NCBI RefSeq assembly: GCF_000737195.2
Contig: NZ_JALM01000099.1
Location: forward strand, 1-45,728
Direction: 5' to 3'
DNA length: 45,728 nucleotides
Origin: Sciscionella sediminilitoris
GTDB taxonomy: Bacteria > Actinomycetota > Actinomycetes > Mycobacteriales > Pseudonocardiaceae
The notes beneath the pieces were generated by a model, which was not told the origin of the DNA, did not search any database, and was given only the letters and a program-made list of their open reading frames with translations. Both the position numbers and the translations under genes were made by a program. Below are positions 1-9,801 of the stretch, piece after piece (positions within the stretch are counted from its first letter, which is position 1; the number at the start of each line of letters is the position of its first letter).

Positions 1-42
1 GCACGACCTTTTCCACAGCTGAGCGAACCGGCCCGGAGGGGG

Positions 43-2100
43 TCAGCCGCCGAAGGGGAAGCCTCCGCCCCCGCCGCCACCACCGCCGCCCGGCGGGGTC
101 GGCGTCGGCGGCGTGGGCTGTCCGCCACCACCGGCCTGGTACTTGCCGACCACGATGGTGATCGTGTCACTGGTGCTGGCCTTGGAGCCCGCACTCGGGT
201 TGGACTGCTGGATCTTGCCGTCCTGGCTCTGATCCGTCGTCGGCTTCTCGACCACGTTGAAGCTGCCCTGCCACTGCTTCCCGGCCAGGGTGCTCTGTGC
301 CTCGCTCTGGGTCTGGCCGGTCAGATTGGGCATGGTGAACTGGTTGCCCTTGGACACCTTCAGGGTGACCGTGGTCCCCTTCGGCACCTGGCCACTGCGC
401 GGGGACTGGCCGATCACCGTGCCTTCCTGCTGGTCGCTGTCCACATCCTGGCGCGAGGGGTTCAGGCCCATATTGCGCAGGTTGCTCGCCGCGAGGTCGT
501 ACTGCTGGCCGGTGAAGTCGGAGAGGCTGACCTTCTCCGTGGGCTTGCCGATGATCAGCGTGACCTTGGAGCCGCGGGTCAGATCGCTGCCCGCCTTGGG
601 ATCGGTGGCCACGACCTTGCCCGCGAGCGAGTCGTCGTCCACCTCGCGTTCCTGGGTCTGATCGGCGACCTGGAACCCGGCTCCGTTGAGCTTCTGCCGC
701 GCCTGGTCCTGGGTCGAGCCCTTGACCTGGGGCACCTGCTCCTCGCGCGGGGCCTTCCCGATACCGACCTTGATCTTGGTGCTGAGCGGATCGATCTTGG
801 CGCCCGCCGCCGGATCGGTGTTGACCACATTGCCGATCTGATCGGGTCCGCACGGTCCTGGTGCGCCGTTCGGCTGCGGCTCGCAGAACACGTCGGTGAT
901 CGTGTACTGCATGTTCTTCTCGCTGAGCTGGCGGACCGCGGCGTCCTGCTTCTGGCCGACGAGGTTGGGCACGGCGACCTTGTTGCCGTCGTCCCCGCCG
1001 AGCAGATAGGTGGTCAGCCACGCGGCACCGGCGAGCACGATCAGGCACAGCGCCACGATGCCGACCCGTTTCCAGCCCTTGCGCCGCCTGCGCTGCCGCT
1101 CGAGCTCGGCGGCCTCGTCGTAGTCGTCGTACTCGTCGTCGTAGGGCCGCGCGTCGTCGAAGAACTCGGTCTGCCCTGCGGCCATGGCCGTGGTGGCGCC
1201 CTCACCGGCGATGATCGAGGTGCGATCCGCATCGGTCATCACCATCGGCGCGTCCGGCGCCTTCCCGGAGAGCACCTTGACCAGGTCGGAACGCATCTCG
1301 GCGGCCGTCTGGTACCGGTTGGCCGGGTTCTTCGCGAGCGCCTTGAGCACGATCGCGTCCAGCTCCGGGGTGACCTCGGGGTACACCGAGGACGGCGGGT
1401 TCGGGTCCTCCCGGACGTGCTGGTAGGCCACGGCCACGGGCGAGTCACCGGTGAACGGCGGCTGCCCGGTGAGCAGTTCGTAGAGCACGCAGCCCGCGGA
1501 GTACACATCCGAACGGGCGTCCACGGCCTCGCCGCGCGCCTGCTCCGGGGAGAGGTACTGCGCGGTGCCGATCACGGCCGCGGTCTGGGTCATCGCGGCC
1601 TGCCCGTCGGCGAGCGCCCGGGCGATGCCGAAGTCCATGACCTTGACCGCGCCGCCCTTGGCGATCATCACGTTCGCCGGCTTGACGTCCCGGTGCACGA
1701 TCCCGTGCCGGTGGGAGAAGTCGAGCGCGGCCGAGACGTCCGCCATGATCTCCATGGCGCGCTTGCCCTCGACCGGGCCGTCGCCCTTGACGATGTCCCG
1801 CAGCGTCCGCCCGTCCACGTACTCCATGACGATGTAGGGCAGCGGACCGAAGTCGGTCTCGGTCTCCCCGGTGTCGTACACGGCGACGATCGCCGGGTGG
1901 TTCAGCGCGGCCGCGTTCTGCGCCTCACGCCGGAACCGCTCCTGGAACTGCGGATCCCGCGCCAGGTCGGCACGCAGGATCTTCACCGCGACCTCACGCC
2001 CGAGCCGCACGTCATGGCCGCGGTGCACCTCGGACATGCCGCCATAACCGAGCGTCTCGGCGAGCTCGTAGCGGTCGGAAAGCAGTTGCGGCGTACTCAT
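43..2100 (-). CDS. pknB: Serine/threonine protein kinase PknB with four PASTA domains
   Basis: Membrane-anchored sensor kinase that phosphorylates cell-wall and division proteins in response to muropeptide or lipid II binding (family knowledge). The kinase domain spans about residues 11-280, with catalytic Lys40, the HRD motif Asp138 and the DFG Asp156, at the same numbers as in mycobacterial PknB. Activation-loop Thr171 and Thr173 are also conserved. An acidic, Asp/Tyr-rich and then Arg-rich juxtamembrane stretch leads to one transmembrane helix (about 345-368). Four PASTA repeats follow, beginning VPNLVGQ, VPQVKGS, LSDFTGQ and MPNLTGQ. The protein ends in a Pro/Thr linker and a run of ten glycines, an unusual tail. 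The ATG start matches the family N-terminus. It is last in the operon, 46 bases after pknA. Confidence 0.97.
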   Translation of the reverse strand: MSTPQLLSDRYELAETLGYGGMSEVHRGHDVRLGREVAVKILRADLARDPQFQERFRREAQNAAALNHPAIVAVYDTGETETDFGPLPYIVMEYVDGRTLRDIVKGDGPVEGKRAMEIMADVSAALDFSHRHGIVHRDVKPANVMIAKGGAVKVMDFGIARALADGQAAMTQTAAVIGTAQYLSPEQARGEAVDARSDVYSAGCVLYELLTGQPPFTGDSPVAVAYQHVREDPNPPSSVYPEVTPELDAIVLKALAKNPANRYQTAAEMRSDLVKVLSGKAPDAPMVMTDADRTSIIAGEGATTAMAAGQTEFFDDARPYDDEYDDYDEAAELERQRRRRKGWKRVGIVALCLIVLAGAAWLTTYLLGGDDGNKVAVPNLVGQKQDAAVRQLSEKNMQYTITDVFCEPQPNGAPGPCGPDQIGNVVNTDPAAGAKIDPLSTKIKVGIGKAPREEQVPQVKGSTQDQARQKLNGAGFQVADQTQEREVDDDSLAGKVVATDPKAGSDLTRGSKVTLIIGKPTEKVSLSDFTGQQYDLAASNLRNMGLNPSRQDVDSDQQEGTVIGQSPRSGQVPKGTTVTLKVSKGNQFTMPNLTGQTQSEAQSTLAGKQWQGSFNVVEKPTTDQSQDGKIQQSNPSAGSKASTSDTITIVVGKYQAGGGGQPTPPTPTPPGGGGGGGGGGFPFGG

Positions 2101-2146
2101 TGCTGCCCTCCAGTCATACCCGCCTCAATGCTGCGTTCGCATCTGT

Positions 2147-3604
2147 TCATTGCTCGCCGTCCTCGTCCCCGCCGGGTGCGCACAACACGATGACATGCGA
2201 ACCGGACGGAACCTCACCGTTCGGGATTATGGATGTGACGCGACAACCACCACGATCTGACGAACCCCCGCCCCTGGCGACCCGCATCGGCCGGAGCCCC
2301 TCCTTGCGCAGCTCATGGACCGCCGCCCCCGCCGGAAAGCCCTTGAACTGGTCATTCGGCACCTGAACCGATGTCGTCCGATCGGGTGTCGTCGTTTCCT
2401 CTTCGGTCCTCGTTGTGGTCCGCGTCTCGTGGGTGCGCTGCTGCGTCGTGGTGCGCTCGGGCTTCGTGGTGCGATCCGGGGTCGGCGTCGGCGCGTTCGA
2501 CGGCGCGATGACCCCGTTGCCCGAGCCCTTGTTCCCGAACAGCAGGAAGGCGGCCAGCACCGCGACCGCGACCAGCGCGATCGTGCCGAGTACCCAGGCC
2601 CAGGTCTTCGAACCGCGCTGGGCGGGCGGCTGCGCGTAACCCGCCCCGGTCGGCGGGTACTGGGCGCTGGCGGGCATCGCCTGGGTCGGCATCGGCGGGC
2701 CGGGCAGCATCGCCGTCTGCGGCTGCTGATACCCGCGCGGGGGCGGCGGCATCTGGCCGGTGCGCACCAGCGCGATGGCCGCGGCGAACTCGCCACCGGT
2801 CGCGTACCGCTGCCGCGGGTCCTTGGCCATGCCGATCTCGATCAGCACCCGCACCTGCGCGGGAATGTCCGGGGGCAGCGGCGGCGGGGCGTCCCGGATG
2901 TGCTGCATGGCCACGGTGACCGCGTGGTCGGAGAGGAAGGGGCGCCGCCCGGCGAGGCATTCGTAGCCGCACACGGCGAGCGAGTACACATCCGATGCCG
3001 GGCTGGCCTCGGAACCGGTGGCCTGCTCCGGGGCGATGTAGTGCGCGGTGCCCATGACCATCCCGGACCGGGTCACCGGGGCGGCGTGCGCGGCCTTCGC
3101 GATACCGAAATCGGTGAGCTTGACCGAGATCTCGCCACCGGGCCTGCTCGCGATCATGATGTTGCCGGGTTTCACATCCCGGTGCACCAGCCCGCTCTCG
3201 TGCGCGGACTGCAGCGCGTGCGCGGACTGCTCGAGCACATCCAGGGTGAAGTCCACCGAGAGGCGGCCGTAGTTGGCAAGCAGCGCGGCCATCGGCTCGC
3301 CGTCCACCAGCTCCATCACCAGGTAGGCGGTGTCGTCCGGGCCGCCTGCCGTGGACGCGGTCTCGCCGTAGTCGTGCACCGCGGCGACGCCCTTGTGGTT
3401 GAGCGAGGCCGTGGTGCGGGCCTCGGTGCGGAACCGGTGCACGAACTCCGCGTCCCCGGACAACTCCGCCTTGAGCACCTTCAGCGCCACCTTGCGGTCC
3501 AGCCGGGTGTCCTGGGCTTCCCAGACCTCGCCCATCCCGCCGACGGCGATACGCCTCGTCAGCCGGTAGCGATCGGCGAGCAACTGACCGTCAGCGAGCA
3601 TCAT
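2147..3604 (-). CDS. pknA: Serine/threonine protein kinase PknA with a C-terminal PASTA-like domain
   Basis: Second kinase of the pair controlling cell shape and division. The kinase domain covers about residues 12-275 with the VALK lysine, HRDVKPGN catalytic loop, DFG and GTAHYIAPEQA segment. A Pro/Gln/Met-rich linker, one transmembrane helix (about 338-358, WAWVLGTIALVAVAVLAAF) and a Thr/Arg-rich extracellular stretch follow. The last 65 residues (from VQVPNDQFKG) look like one divergent PASTA domain with two cysteines that could form a disulfide; mycobacterial PknA lacks this. The start is a double ATG. The second base quartet overlaps the stop of pbpA (ATGA), so translation is probably coupled. 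PknA identity rests on order between pbpA and pknB. Confidence 0.93.
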   Translation of the reverse strand: MMLADGQLLADRYRLTRRIAVGGMGEVWEAQDTRLDRKVALKVLKAELSGDAEFVHRFRTEARTTASLNHKGVAAVHDYGETASTAGGPDDTAYLVMELVDGEPMAALLANYGRLSVDFTLDVLEQSAHALQSAHESGLVHRDVKPGNIMIASRPGGEISVKLTDFGIAKAAHAAPVTRSGMVMGTAHYIAPEQATGSEASPASDVYSLAVCGYECLAGRRPFLSDHAVTVAMQHIRDAPPPLPPDIPAQVRVLIEIGMAKDPRQRYATGGEFAAAIALVRTGQMPPPPRGYQQPQTAMLPGPPMPTQAMPASAQYPPTGAGYAQPPAQRGSKTWAWVLGTIALVAVAVLAAFLLFGNKGSGNGVIAPSNAPTPTPDRTTKPERTTTQQRTHETRTTTRTEEETTTPDRTTSVQVPNDQFKGFPAGAAVHELRKEGLRPMRVARGGGSSDRGGCRVTSIIPNGEVPSGSHVIVLCAPGGDEDGEQ

Positions 3605-5082
3605 CCGCCCCCGAGGTACGCCTTGATCGCCGCATGCCCGACCGGACCGCCCAGCTTGGCGCCGACGGTGCTCTGGCCGTACGGGCTGCCGTTGCTCACC
3701 ATCACCGAGACCGCGATCTGCGGGTTGTTGGCCGGGGCCATGGCGGTGTACCAGCCGTAGGGAACGGTGGCCTTGGAGTTGATGCCGTGCTCGGCGGTAC
3801 CGGTCTTGGAGGCCACGTCGAACTTGTCCCCGACCCCGTCGGAGAAGTGCGACATCTTCTCGGACTGCTTCATCATCCCGATGATCTGGCTGGCCACATC
3901 CGGGCTGGTCGCCTCGCCGAGCTCCTTGGGGTCGTAGTCGGAGATCGAGGTCAGATCGGAACCCAGGATCTTCTTGACCAGCTGCGGCTGCATCCGGACA
4001 CCCTTGTTCGCGATCGCGGCGGTGATCTCCGCGCTCTGCAACGGGGTGAACTGCACGTTCCGCTGACCGATCCCGGTCTGGTAGAGCGCCGCGGTCGAGG
4101 GAATGTCGCCGAGGGTGGAGGCGGTCGCCGAGATACCGGAGACGTCCTGCTTCTCCTCGACTCCGAACTTCTTGGCCTGCTCGATCAGCGCGTCCTTACC
4201 GACCGCCCCGGCCAGCGAGGCGAATGCGGTGTTGCACGAACGGGCCAGCGCCTCGGTCATGGTGACCTGGTCCCCGCCGCTGCCGCAGTGCGAACCGTCG
4301 TAGTTCTCCAGGGTCGTCTTGGTCCCGGGCAGGGTGATCCTGGACTCGGCGGTCAGCTTGCTGTCCGGGTTGAACTTCCCGGAACCGAGCGCGGCCGCGG
4401 CATCGATCAGCTTGAAGGTGGAACCGGGCGCAAGCGGGTCCCGCATCGCCCGGTTGAGCATCGGCTGCGACTTGTCCTTGCTGTCCTTCTGCCAGGCCTG
4501 GGTCTGGTCCTTGGTGACGTGCGAGGCGAACGGGCTCGGATCGAACGAGGGAGTGGACACCATGCCGAGCACCTCGCCGGTGGACGGCTTGATCGCGACG
4601 GCCGCGCCGGTGTAACCGCGATCGGCGAGCGCGTGGTACAGCGCGCTCTGCACCTTTGCGTCGATCGTTGTCTGCACGTTGCCCCCGGCCGGATTGCGCC
4701 CGGTGATCAGATCGGAGAGGCGCCGCACGAACAGCCGGTCATCGGTCCCGTTCAGGATCGTGTTCTGCGAACGCTCCAGTCCGGTCGAGCCGTAGTTCAT
4801 CGAGTAGAACCCGGTGACCGGGGCATAGGTCGGCCCGTCCGCGTAGGTGCGCAGGTACTTGTACCGGTCCTCGGTGGCCTTGGCAGAGGCGATCTTCACA
4901 TTCCCGCTCGAGTCCAGGATCATCCCGCGCGGACGCGAGTACTCGTCGAGCAGGGTGCGCTGGTTGCGCGAATCGTTGCGGTACTCATCGGCCTTGATGA
5001 CCTGCACGTACGTGGCGTTCGCCAGCAGCAGGAACACCATCACGAGCATCGCCATGCCGACGCGGCGGATCGACTTGTTCAT
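3601..5082 (-). CDS. pbpA: Penicillin-binding protein PbpA (class B transpeptidase)
   Basis: Septal or elongation peptidoglycan transpeptidase that works with a SEDS glycosyltransferase. It has a short cytoplasmic N-terminus, one transmembrane helix (about residues 8-28) and a periplasmic dimerisation region. The catalytic domain carries all three penicillin-binding motifs: S221-T-F-K224, S282-C-N284 and K426-T-G428. Its 493 residues match the mycobacterial protein. The ATG overlaps the end of rodA by four bases and the stop overlaps pknA by four bases, so rodA, pbpA and pknA form one translationally coupled block. The pairing of a SEDS protein with a class B PBP is the usual functional unit. 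Confidence 0.96.
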   Translation of the reverse strand: MNKSIRRVGMAMLVMVFLLLANATYVQVIKADEYRNDSRNQRTLLDEYSRPRGMILDSSGNVKIASAKATEDRYKYLRTYADGPTYAPVTGFYSMNYGSTGLERSQNTILNGTDDRLFVRRLSDLITGRNPAGGNVQTTIDAKVQSALYHALADRGYTGAAVAIKPSTGEVLGMVSTPSFDPSPFASHVTKDQTQAWQKDSKDKSQPMLNRAMRDPLAPGSTFKLIDAAAALGSGKFNPDSKLTAESRITLPGTKTTLENYDGSHCGSGGDQVTMTEALARSCNTAFASLAGAVGKDALIEQAKKFGVEEKQDVSGISATASTLGDIPSTAALYQTGIGQRNVQFTPLQSAEITAAIANKGVRMQPQLVKKILGSDLTSISDYDPKELGEATSPDVASQIIGMMKQSEKMSHFSDGVGDKFDVASKTGTAEHGINSKATVPYGWYTAMAPANNPQIAVSVMVSNGSPYGQSTVGAKLGGPVGHAAIKAYLGGG

Positions 5083-6548
5083 GAGGACCGCTCCACCATG
5101 ACGGTGTGCGCCTGGCTGATCGGGGTGTTCTGCATCCCCGGGCGCGACGGTGTCGACTTGGGCCGCCGTGCCGCATCCGAGATGCGCAACAGGATGGCGA
5201 CGAGAATGTAGTTCGCCAGCAGTGAAGACCCTCCAGCAGACATGAACGGTGTGGTCAGACCCGTCTCCGGGATGAGTTTGGTCGCCCCGCCCACGACCAC
5301 GAACACCTGCCAGGCCAGCGAGAAGGCCAGCGCGCCGCCGAGCAGCTTGCCGAAGGTGTCCCGCACGGCGACCGCGCTGCGCATCCCGCGCATGGTCAGT
5401 ACCAGGTAGATCAGCAGCAGCGCGGCGAGCCCGATGAAGCCCAGTTCCTCACCGATACCGGAGACGATGAAGTCGCTGTTCGCCTCGGGCACGAGTTCCG
5501 GGCGGCCCGCACCGAGCCCGGTACCGAAGATCCCACCGGTGCCGAGCCCGAAAAGCGACTGGGCCAGCTGATATCCGCCACCGGCCCCGGAGTAGTTCGA
5601 GAACGGGTCGATCCAGTTGGTCACCCGCTGCTGGACGTGGGTGAGCAGCTTGTACGCCACCACACAGGCCGCGATGAACGGGATCAGCCCGATCAGCACC
5701 CAGGCGAACCGCTCGGTCGCGATGTAGAGCAGCACCAGCACCACACCGAAGATCAGCAGCGAGTTACCCAGGTCCTTCTCCAGCGCGAGCACCCCGACCG
5801 AGGCGGCGAGCGCGAACAGCAGCGGCCCCAGATCGCGCAACCTCGGCAGCTCGAGCCCGAGGAAGGTGCGGCCCGCGTTCATGAACAGGTCCCGCTTCGC
5901 CACCAGGAACGAGGCGAAGAAGATGAACAGCATGATCTTGGCGAACTCACCGGGCTGCAGCCCGATGAGCCCGGGGATGCGGACCCAGACCTTCGCCCCG
6001 CCCGCTCCGGAGATGCTCGCGGGCAGGATGCCGGGCAGGATCAGCAGCGCGAGCCCGACCAGGCCGAGCGTGTAGCCGTAGCGGGACAGCATCCGGTGAT
6101 CCCGCAGGAAGTACAGGAACACCGAGAACAGGATGATCCCGATCGCGGTGAACATGACCTGGCTCGGCGCGGATCCGGAGAACGCGCTGGAGGCGCGCGC
6201 GGCCGCGGCGGCCTTCGCCAGGTCGATGCGGTAGATCATCACCAGCCCGAGCCCGTTGAGCAGGGCGACACAGGGCAGGATCAGCGGATCCGCGTACGGC
6301 GCGAACTTGCGCACCACCACGTGCGCGATCCCGAACATCGCCAGGTAGGCGAGCGCGTAGAACAGGATCTCCGGCTTGAGCTCCTGGGCCTGATTGCCCT
6401 GCACGAGGATGAACGCACCGGTCACCAGGACCGTGGCGAACACGAGCAGCATCAGCTCTACGCCGCGCTTGGTCGGCACCTTGTTCGGTGGAGCGGCGGC
6501 GAGGTCACCGACGCTCGACTGCTCGGACTGGCCCGAGGGGGTCGACAC
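5079..6548 (-). CDS. rodA: SEDS-family peptidoglycan glycosyltransferase RodA/FtsW
   Basis: Integral membrane protein polymerising lipid II into glycan strands, partner of the adjacent PbpA. The 489-residue sequence has a cytoplasmic N-terminal tail, about a dozen hydrophobic helices and the SEDS hallmarks, including the QPGEFAKI segment and the late GIGEELGFIG and TTPFMSAGGSSL regions. The start is GTG at 6546-6548, directly abutting the TAG stop of pstP with no spacer. A TTG or GTG further upstream would lie inside pstP. The soluble C-terminal tail is Arg/Pro/Ser-rich. In mycobacteria the gene in this place is called rodA; sequence alone does not separate elongation from septation function. 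Confidence 0.94.
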   Translation of the reverse strand: MSTPSGQSEQSSVGDLAAAPPNKVPTKRGVELMLLVFATVLVTGAFILVQGNQAQELKPEILFYALAYLAMFGIAHVVVRKFAPYADPLILPCVALLNGLGLVMIYRIDLAKAAAAARASSAFSGSAPSQVMFTAIGIILFSVFLYFLRDHRMLSRYGYTLGLVGLALLILPGILPASISGAGGAKVWVRIPGLIGLQPGEFAKIMLFIFFASFLVAKRDLFMNAGRTFLGLELPRLRDLGPLLFALAASVGVLALEKDLGNSLLIFGVVLVLLYIATERFAWVLIGLIPFIAACVVAYKLLTHVQQRVTNWIDPFSNYSGAGGGYQLAQSLFGLGTGGIFGTGLGAGRPELVPEANSDFIVSGIGEELGFIGLAALLLIYLVLTMRGMRSAVAVRDTFGKLLGGALAFSLAWQVFVVVGGATKLIPETGLTTPFMSAGGSSLLANYILVAILLRISDAARRPKSTPSRPGMQNTPISQAHTVMVERSS

Positions 6549-7877
6549 CTATTGCCCCTTTCGACAGTCCACACCTGGCCGTTGCCCGTGTTGCGCGTCG
6601 CCTCCCGGGGCCGGCTGCTGGGGTTGCTGGCCTGGCTGGCTACACGCGGGGAGGAGCTGGTCCTGATTGAGGTCGACGATCTTGCGTTGCGCCGCCTGCA
6701 GGCCGCCCTGCACCGGAATGCCCTGCCGGAGCTGGTCCCGGGCACCGAGCTTGAAGTCGTTGAGGAACCGGCGCTCGCAGTTGCCGGTGCCCTGTTCACA
6801 GGTGCCCTGGACCTTCTGGTGCAGCGAGATGCCGAGGAATTCCCCGCGCACTCCCTGGTACACCGAGATCTCCCCGCTCTGCGGATCCGCGCCGACGTAG
6901 TACTGCTGCAGCACCAGCCAGCGGGTGAGCACCACCCCGGCGCCGAGCACGAGCAGTACCACGACGAGTATCGCCAGCAGCCGAAACCGTTTACGGCGCT
7001 TCGCTTTTGGGTCCGGGCCGTCCAGCTCCGGCTCCACCCGCTGCGGCTCTGGGCGCGGTGCGGTGATCGCCTGTGCCCGCGCGGCCGAGGAGTTCGGCGG
7101 CGGTGCGTCGTCGGTGCCGTCACCCGCGGCGCCACCCACGATCGGTGCGTCCTCGCCGAACTCCACATCGACCACATCGGCGATGATCACGGTGACGTTG
7201 TCCGGGCCGCCCGCGCGCAGGGCGAGCTCGATCATCCGATCCGCGCACTCCTGCGGATCCGGCATCTTGATGGTCTCGGTGAGCGTCTCGTGCGAGACGA
7301 ACCCGGAAAGGCCGTCCGAGCACAGCAGGTACCGGTCCCCGGCCTGCGTGGTGCGGATGGTGAGGTTCGGCTCGACCTCGTGCCCGGTCAGCGCGCGCAG
7401 CAGCAGCGAGCGCTGCGGATGGTTCTGCGCCTCGTCCTCGGTGATCCGTCCCTCGTCGACGAGGGACTGCACGAAGGAGTCGTCGTGCGTGATCTGCGTG
7501 AGCTGGCCGTTGCGGCACAGGTAGGCACGCGAATCGCCGACGTGCACCAGGCCCAGCCGGGTGCCCGCGAACAGCACCGCGGTCAGCGTGGTGCCCATCC
7601 CGTCCATATCGGGATCGCTGGCGACCAGTTCGGAGATGGCGCCGTTTCCGGCGAAGGTGGCATCGCGAAGCTCACCGAGCAGGTCGTCGCCCGGATCGTC
7701 ATCGTCGAGCGGGGCGAGCGCGGCGATGACCACCTTGCTCGCCACCTCGCCCGCGGCATGGCCACCCATACCGTCCGCGACAGCGAGCAGTCGTGGGCCC
7801 GCGTACACCGAGTCCTGGTTATTGGAACGCACCAGGCCGCGGTCACTGCGGGCAACGTAGTTCAGCACCAGAGTCAT
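6549..7877 (-). CDS. pstP: PP2C-family protein phosphatase PstP
   Basis: Metal-dependent Ser/Thr phosphatase that reverses PknA/PknB phosphorylation. The PP2C domain covers about residues 5-240 with RSNNQDS, VADGMGGHAAGE, GTTLTAVLF, VGDSRAYL, CSDGLSGFV and GGPDNVTVI, the metal-binding and core motifs. A charged linker, one transmembrane helix (about 298-320) and an extracytoplasmic domain of roughly 110 residues follow; this outer part has two cysteines near CEQGTGNC and a Gln/Pro-rich end. The ATG start overlaps the fhaB stop by four bases and the stop abuts rodA. Confidence 0.95.
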   Translation of the reverse strand: MTLVLNYVARSDRGLVRSNNQDSVYAGPRLLAVADGMGGHAAGEVASKVVIAALAPLDDDDPGDDLLGELRDATFAGNGAISELVASDPDMDGMGTTLTAVLFAGTRLGLVHVGDSRAYLCRNGQLTQITHDDSFVQSLVDEGRITEDEAQNHPQRSLLLRALTGHEVEPNLTIRTTQAGDRYLLCSDGLSGFVSHETLTETIKMPDPQECADRMIELALRAGGPDNVTVIIADVVDVEFGEDAPIVGGAAGDGTDDAPPPNSSAARAQAITAPRPEPQRVEPELDGPDPKAKRRKRFRLLAILVVVLLVLGAGVVLTRWLVLQQYYVGADPQSGEISVYQGVRGEFLGISLHQKVQGTCEQGTGNCERRFLNDFKLGARDQLRQGIPVQGGLQAAQRKIVDLNQDQLLPACSQPGQQPQQPAPGGDAQHGQRPGVDCRKGQ

Positions 7878-8347
7878 GAGCGCAGCTCGATCACCGTCTT
7901 GCCGATTCGGATCGGGACGCCAAGTGGCACCCGTAGCGGTGCCGTGACTCTAGCCCGATCGAGGTAAGTACCGTTCGTCGAGCCCAGGTCTTCCACATAC
8001 CAGTCGTTGCCCTGCAGGGATAGCCGGGCGTGCCGGGTCGACGCGTAGTCGTCGTCGAGCACCAGCGTCGAGTCGTCCGCCCTGCCGATCAGGATCGGGC
8101 GCTCGTCGAGGGAGATCCGGGTTCCGGCGAGCGCGCCGTGCGTGACCACGAGGTGCCGCGCCGAGCGCGCGGGCCGCTTGCCGGTCTTGTCCTTCTTGCC
8201 GCCGCCGCGCCGGAAACTCGGGATCGAGACCCGAAGACCGGAGGCCGCGTACAGATCCGAACGCACAACACGCAACGCGGCAAGCACGAACAGCCAGAGC
8301 AGGACTAAAAAGCCCACCCTGGTCAACTGCATCACCAGCTCTGGCAC
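7874..8347 (-). CDS. fhaB: FHA domain protein FhaB (FipA-like)
   Basis: Small membrane-tethered phosphothreonine-binding adaptor for PknA/PknB signalling in septation. An N-terminal hydrophobic helix (about residues 8-26) is followed by a basic linker and a C-terminal FHA domain with ILIGRADDS, YASTRHARL and DLGSTNGTYLD, the phosphothreonine-binding loops. The length (157) and N-terminus (GTG, then PELVMQLTR) closely match mycobacterial FhaB. The stop overlaps the pstP start by four bases. A 128-base gap separates it from fhaA. Confidence 0.95.
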   Translation of the reverse strand: MPELVMQLTRVGFLVLLWLFVLAALRVVRSDLYAASGLRVSIPSFRRGGGKKDKTGKRPARSARHLVVTHGALAGTRISLDERPILIGRADDSTLVLDDDYASTRHARLSLQGNDWYVEDLGSTNGTYLDRARVTAPLRVPLGVPIRIGKTVIELRS

Positions 8348-8475
8348 GTGGCTCGTCCGCTCCTGCCTCGTCGGTCCCCGGCGGCCCGGGGCGACGCGTC
8401 ATCGACCCGCCTCGCACTGGGCCGTTTCTCCCGTGACACGGCGGCGCACCGCCGTGCCTTGCTCCTGGCGAGTGG

Positions 8476-9801
8476 TCACCCTTGCACGTGGAACACCATC
8501 GATGAGTGCCCGATGCGGATCACATCGCCGTCCTGCAACTGCCATCCCTGCTGGACCGGTGTGTCGTTCACCGTCGTCCCGTTGGTCGAGTTCAGGTCGT
8601 CAAGTGTGGCACTCTGCCCATTCCAGTTGATCTCCAGGTGCCGCCTGGACACCCCGGTGTCCGGGAGCCGGAAGTCCGCGTCCTGGCCGCGGCCGACGAC
8701 ATTGCTGCCCTGACGCAGTGCGTGACTGCGATTCGTACCGTCAGTGAGCTGCACCGATGCCGCGAGCGGGCGACCACCGGGCATCGGGGGCTGCTGCACC
8801 GGCGGCTGCTGCGGGGCACCCATCGGCGCGCCGTAAGCCTGGTTCGGGTCCATCCCCGGCTGGCCACCGGGCGGGGTGCCGTACTGCTGCGGCACCGGTC
8901 CCGACGGCGGCTGGCCGTAGCCCTGGTCGTAACCGCCCTGCGGGGGCTGGCCGTACGGGTCGAACCCGCCCTGCGGGGGCTGCTGGCCATAGGGGTCGTA
9001 CCCACCGCCCTGGGGTGGCTGCTGGCCGTAGGGGTCGTAGCCCTGCGGGGCCTGCTGGCCGCCGTAGGGGTCGTAACCGGGCTGCTGGCCGTAGCCCTGG
9101 TCGTAACCGCCCTGCGGGGGCTGCTGGCCGTACGGGTCGTAGCCACCGCCCTGGGGAGGCTGCTGGCCGCCGTACGGGTCGTAGCCGGGCTGCTGGCCGT
9201 AGCCCTGGTCGTAGCCCTGCTGAGGTTGCTGCTGGCCGTACGGGTCGTAGCCGGGCTGCTGACCGTACCCCTGGTCGTAACCGTACTGACCCTGCTGCCC
9301 GTACGGGTCATAGCCGGGCTGCTGACCGTACGGGTCGCCTGGATACTGGCCGGGAGGCTGGCTCATGGATCGGTCCTCTGCTCGTCGGGATGGTTCCGCC
9401 CGTTCCCCCGGCGGCGCGGCGTCGGGGTCGACGGACGATTCCGTACGGAATTGTCCGGTGTGTAGTGTCTCTGAGCGCTCTATCGAGACTACGACGTCAC
9501 CGTATGTCTGATAGCCCCGTTCCGCGAGATGTTCCGCGAGATACGTGGCCAACTCAATGCAGATCCGTCGTTCGTCCTCGTCACCGCCCGCGAGGCGCTT
9601 GTGGTCGGCGGGTCCGAGCTGGACCGCGAAGACGTTCGGGGCGAGCAGGTGGCCGCCCGCGAGCCGCTGCACCTTACTCTCCGCCTCACGCTCAAGGTGC
9701 TGCCGAAGCTCGGTCGGAACCACCTTGCCGCCGAACACGCGCGCGAAGCCCTGCTCGACGGCCGACTCCAGCCGTCTCTCGAACCGGTCCGCACGCCCCA
9801 C
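8476..9801 (-). CDS. fhaA: FHA domain protein FhaA (DUF3662 plus FHA)
   Basis: Cytoplasmic adaptor that binds phosphorylated partners of PknB; in mycobacteria the FHA domain binds the MviN pseudokinase domain (family knowledge). Residues 1-120 form the DUF3662 domain ([11 protein letters not shown] start). Residues about 145-335 are a low-complexity tract of repeated [13 protein letters not shown] units. Residues about 350-441 are the FHA domain with [20 protein letters not shown] and DLNSTNGT. The DNA behind the linker (8880-9350) is a set of degenerate tandem repeats and so is prone to length change. The GTG start fits the family N-terminus. It heads the operon and is divergent from the tRNA-Leu gene. 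Confidence 0.95.
   Translation of the reverse strand: MGRADRFERRLESAVEQGFARVFGGKVVPTELRQHLEREAESKVQRLAGGHLLAPNVFAVQLGPADHKRLAGGDEDERRICIELATYLAEHLAERGYQTYGDVVVSIERSETLHTGQFRTESSVDPDAAPPGERAEPSRRAEDRSMSQPPGQYPGDPYGQQPGYDPYGQQGQYGYDQGYGQQPGYDPYGQQQPQQGYDQGYGQQPGYDPYGGQQPPQGGGYDPYGQQPPQGGYDQGYGQQPGYDPYGGQQAPQGYDPYGQQPPQGGGYDPYGQQPPQGGFDPYGQPPQGGYDQGYGQPPSGPVPQQYGTPPGGQPGMDPNQAYGAPMGAPQQPPVQQPPMPGGRPLAASVQLTDGTNRSHALRQGSNVVGRGQDADFRLPDTGVSRRHLEINWNGQSATLDDLNSTNGTTVNDTPVQQGWQLQDGDVIRIGHSSMVFHVQG

Noticed and set aside
5637-7967. Very long open frame on the plus strand
   Set aside because: Opposite-strand shadow of rodA and pstP caused by high GC; its translation is Arg/Gln/Glu/His-rich low-complexity sequence without motifs. 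Similar shadows opposite the large glycosyltransferase and dnaX were dropped for the same reason.
8880-9350. Regular repeats resembling a CRISPR or minisatellite array
   Set aside because: They are in-frame codon repeats encoding the GYDPYGQQ-rich linker of FhaA, with no equal-length unique spacers.
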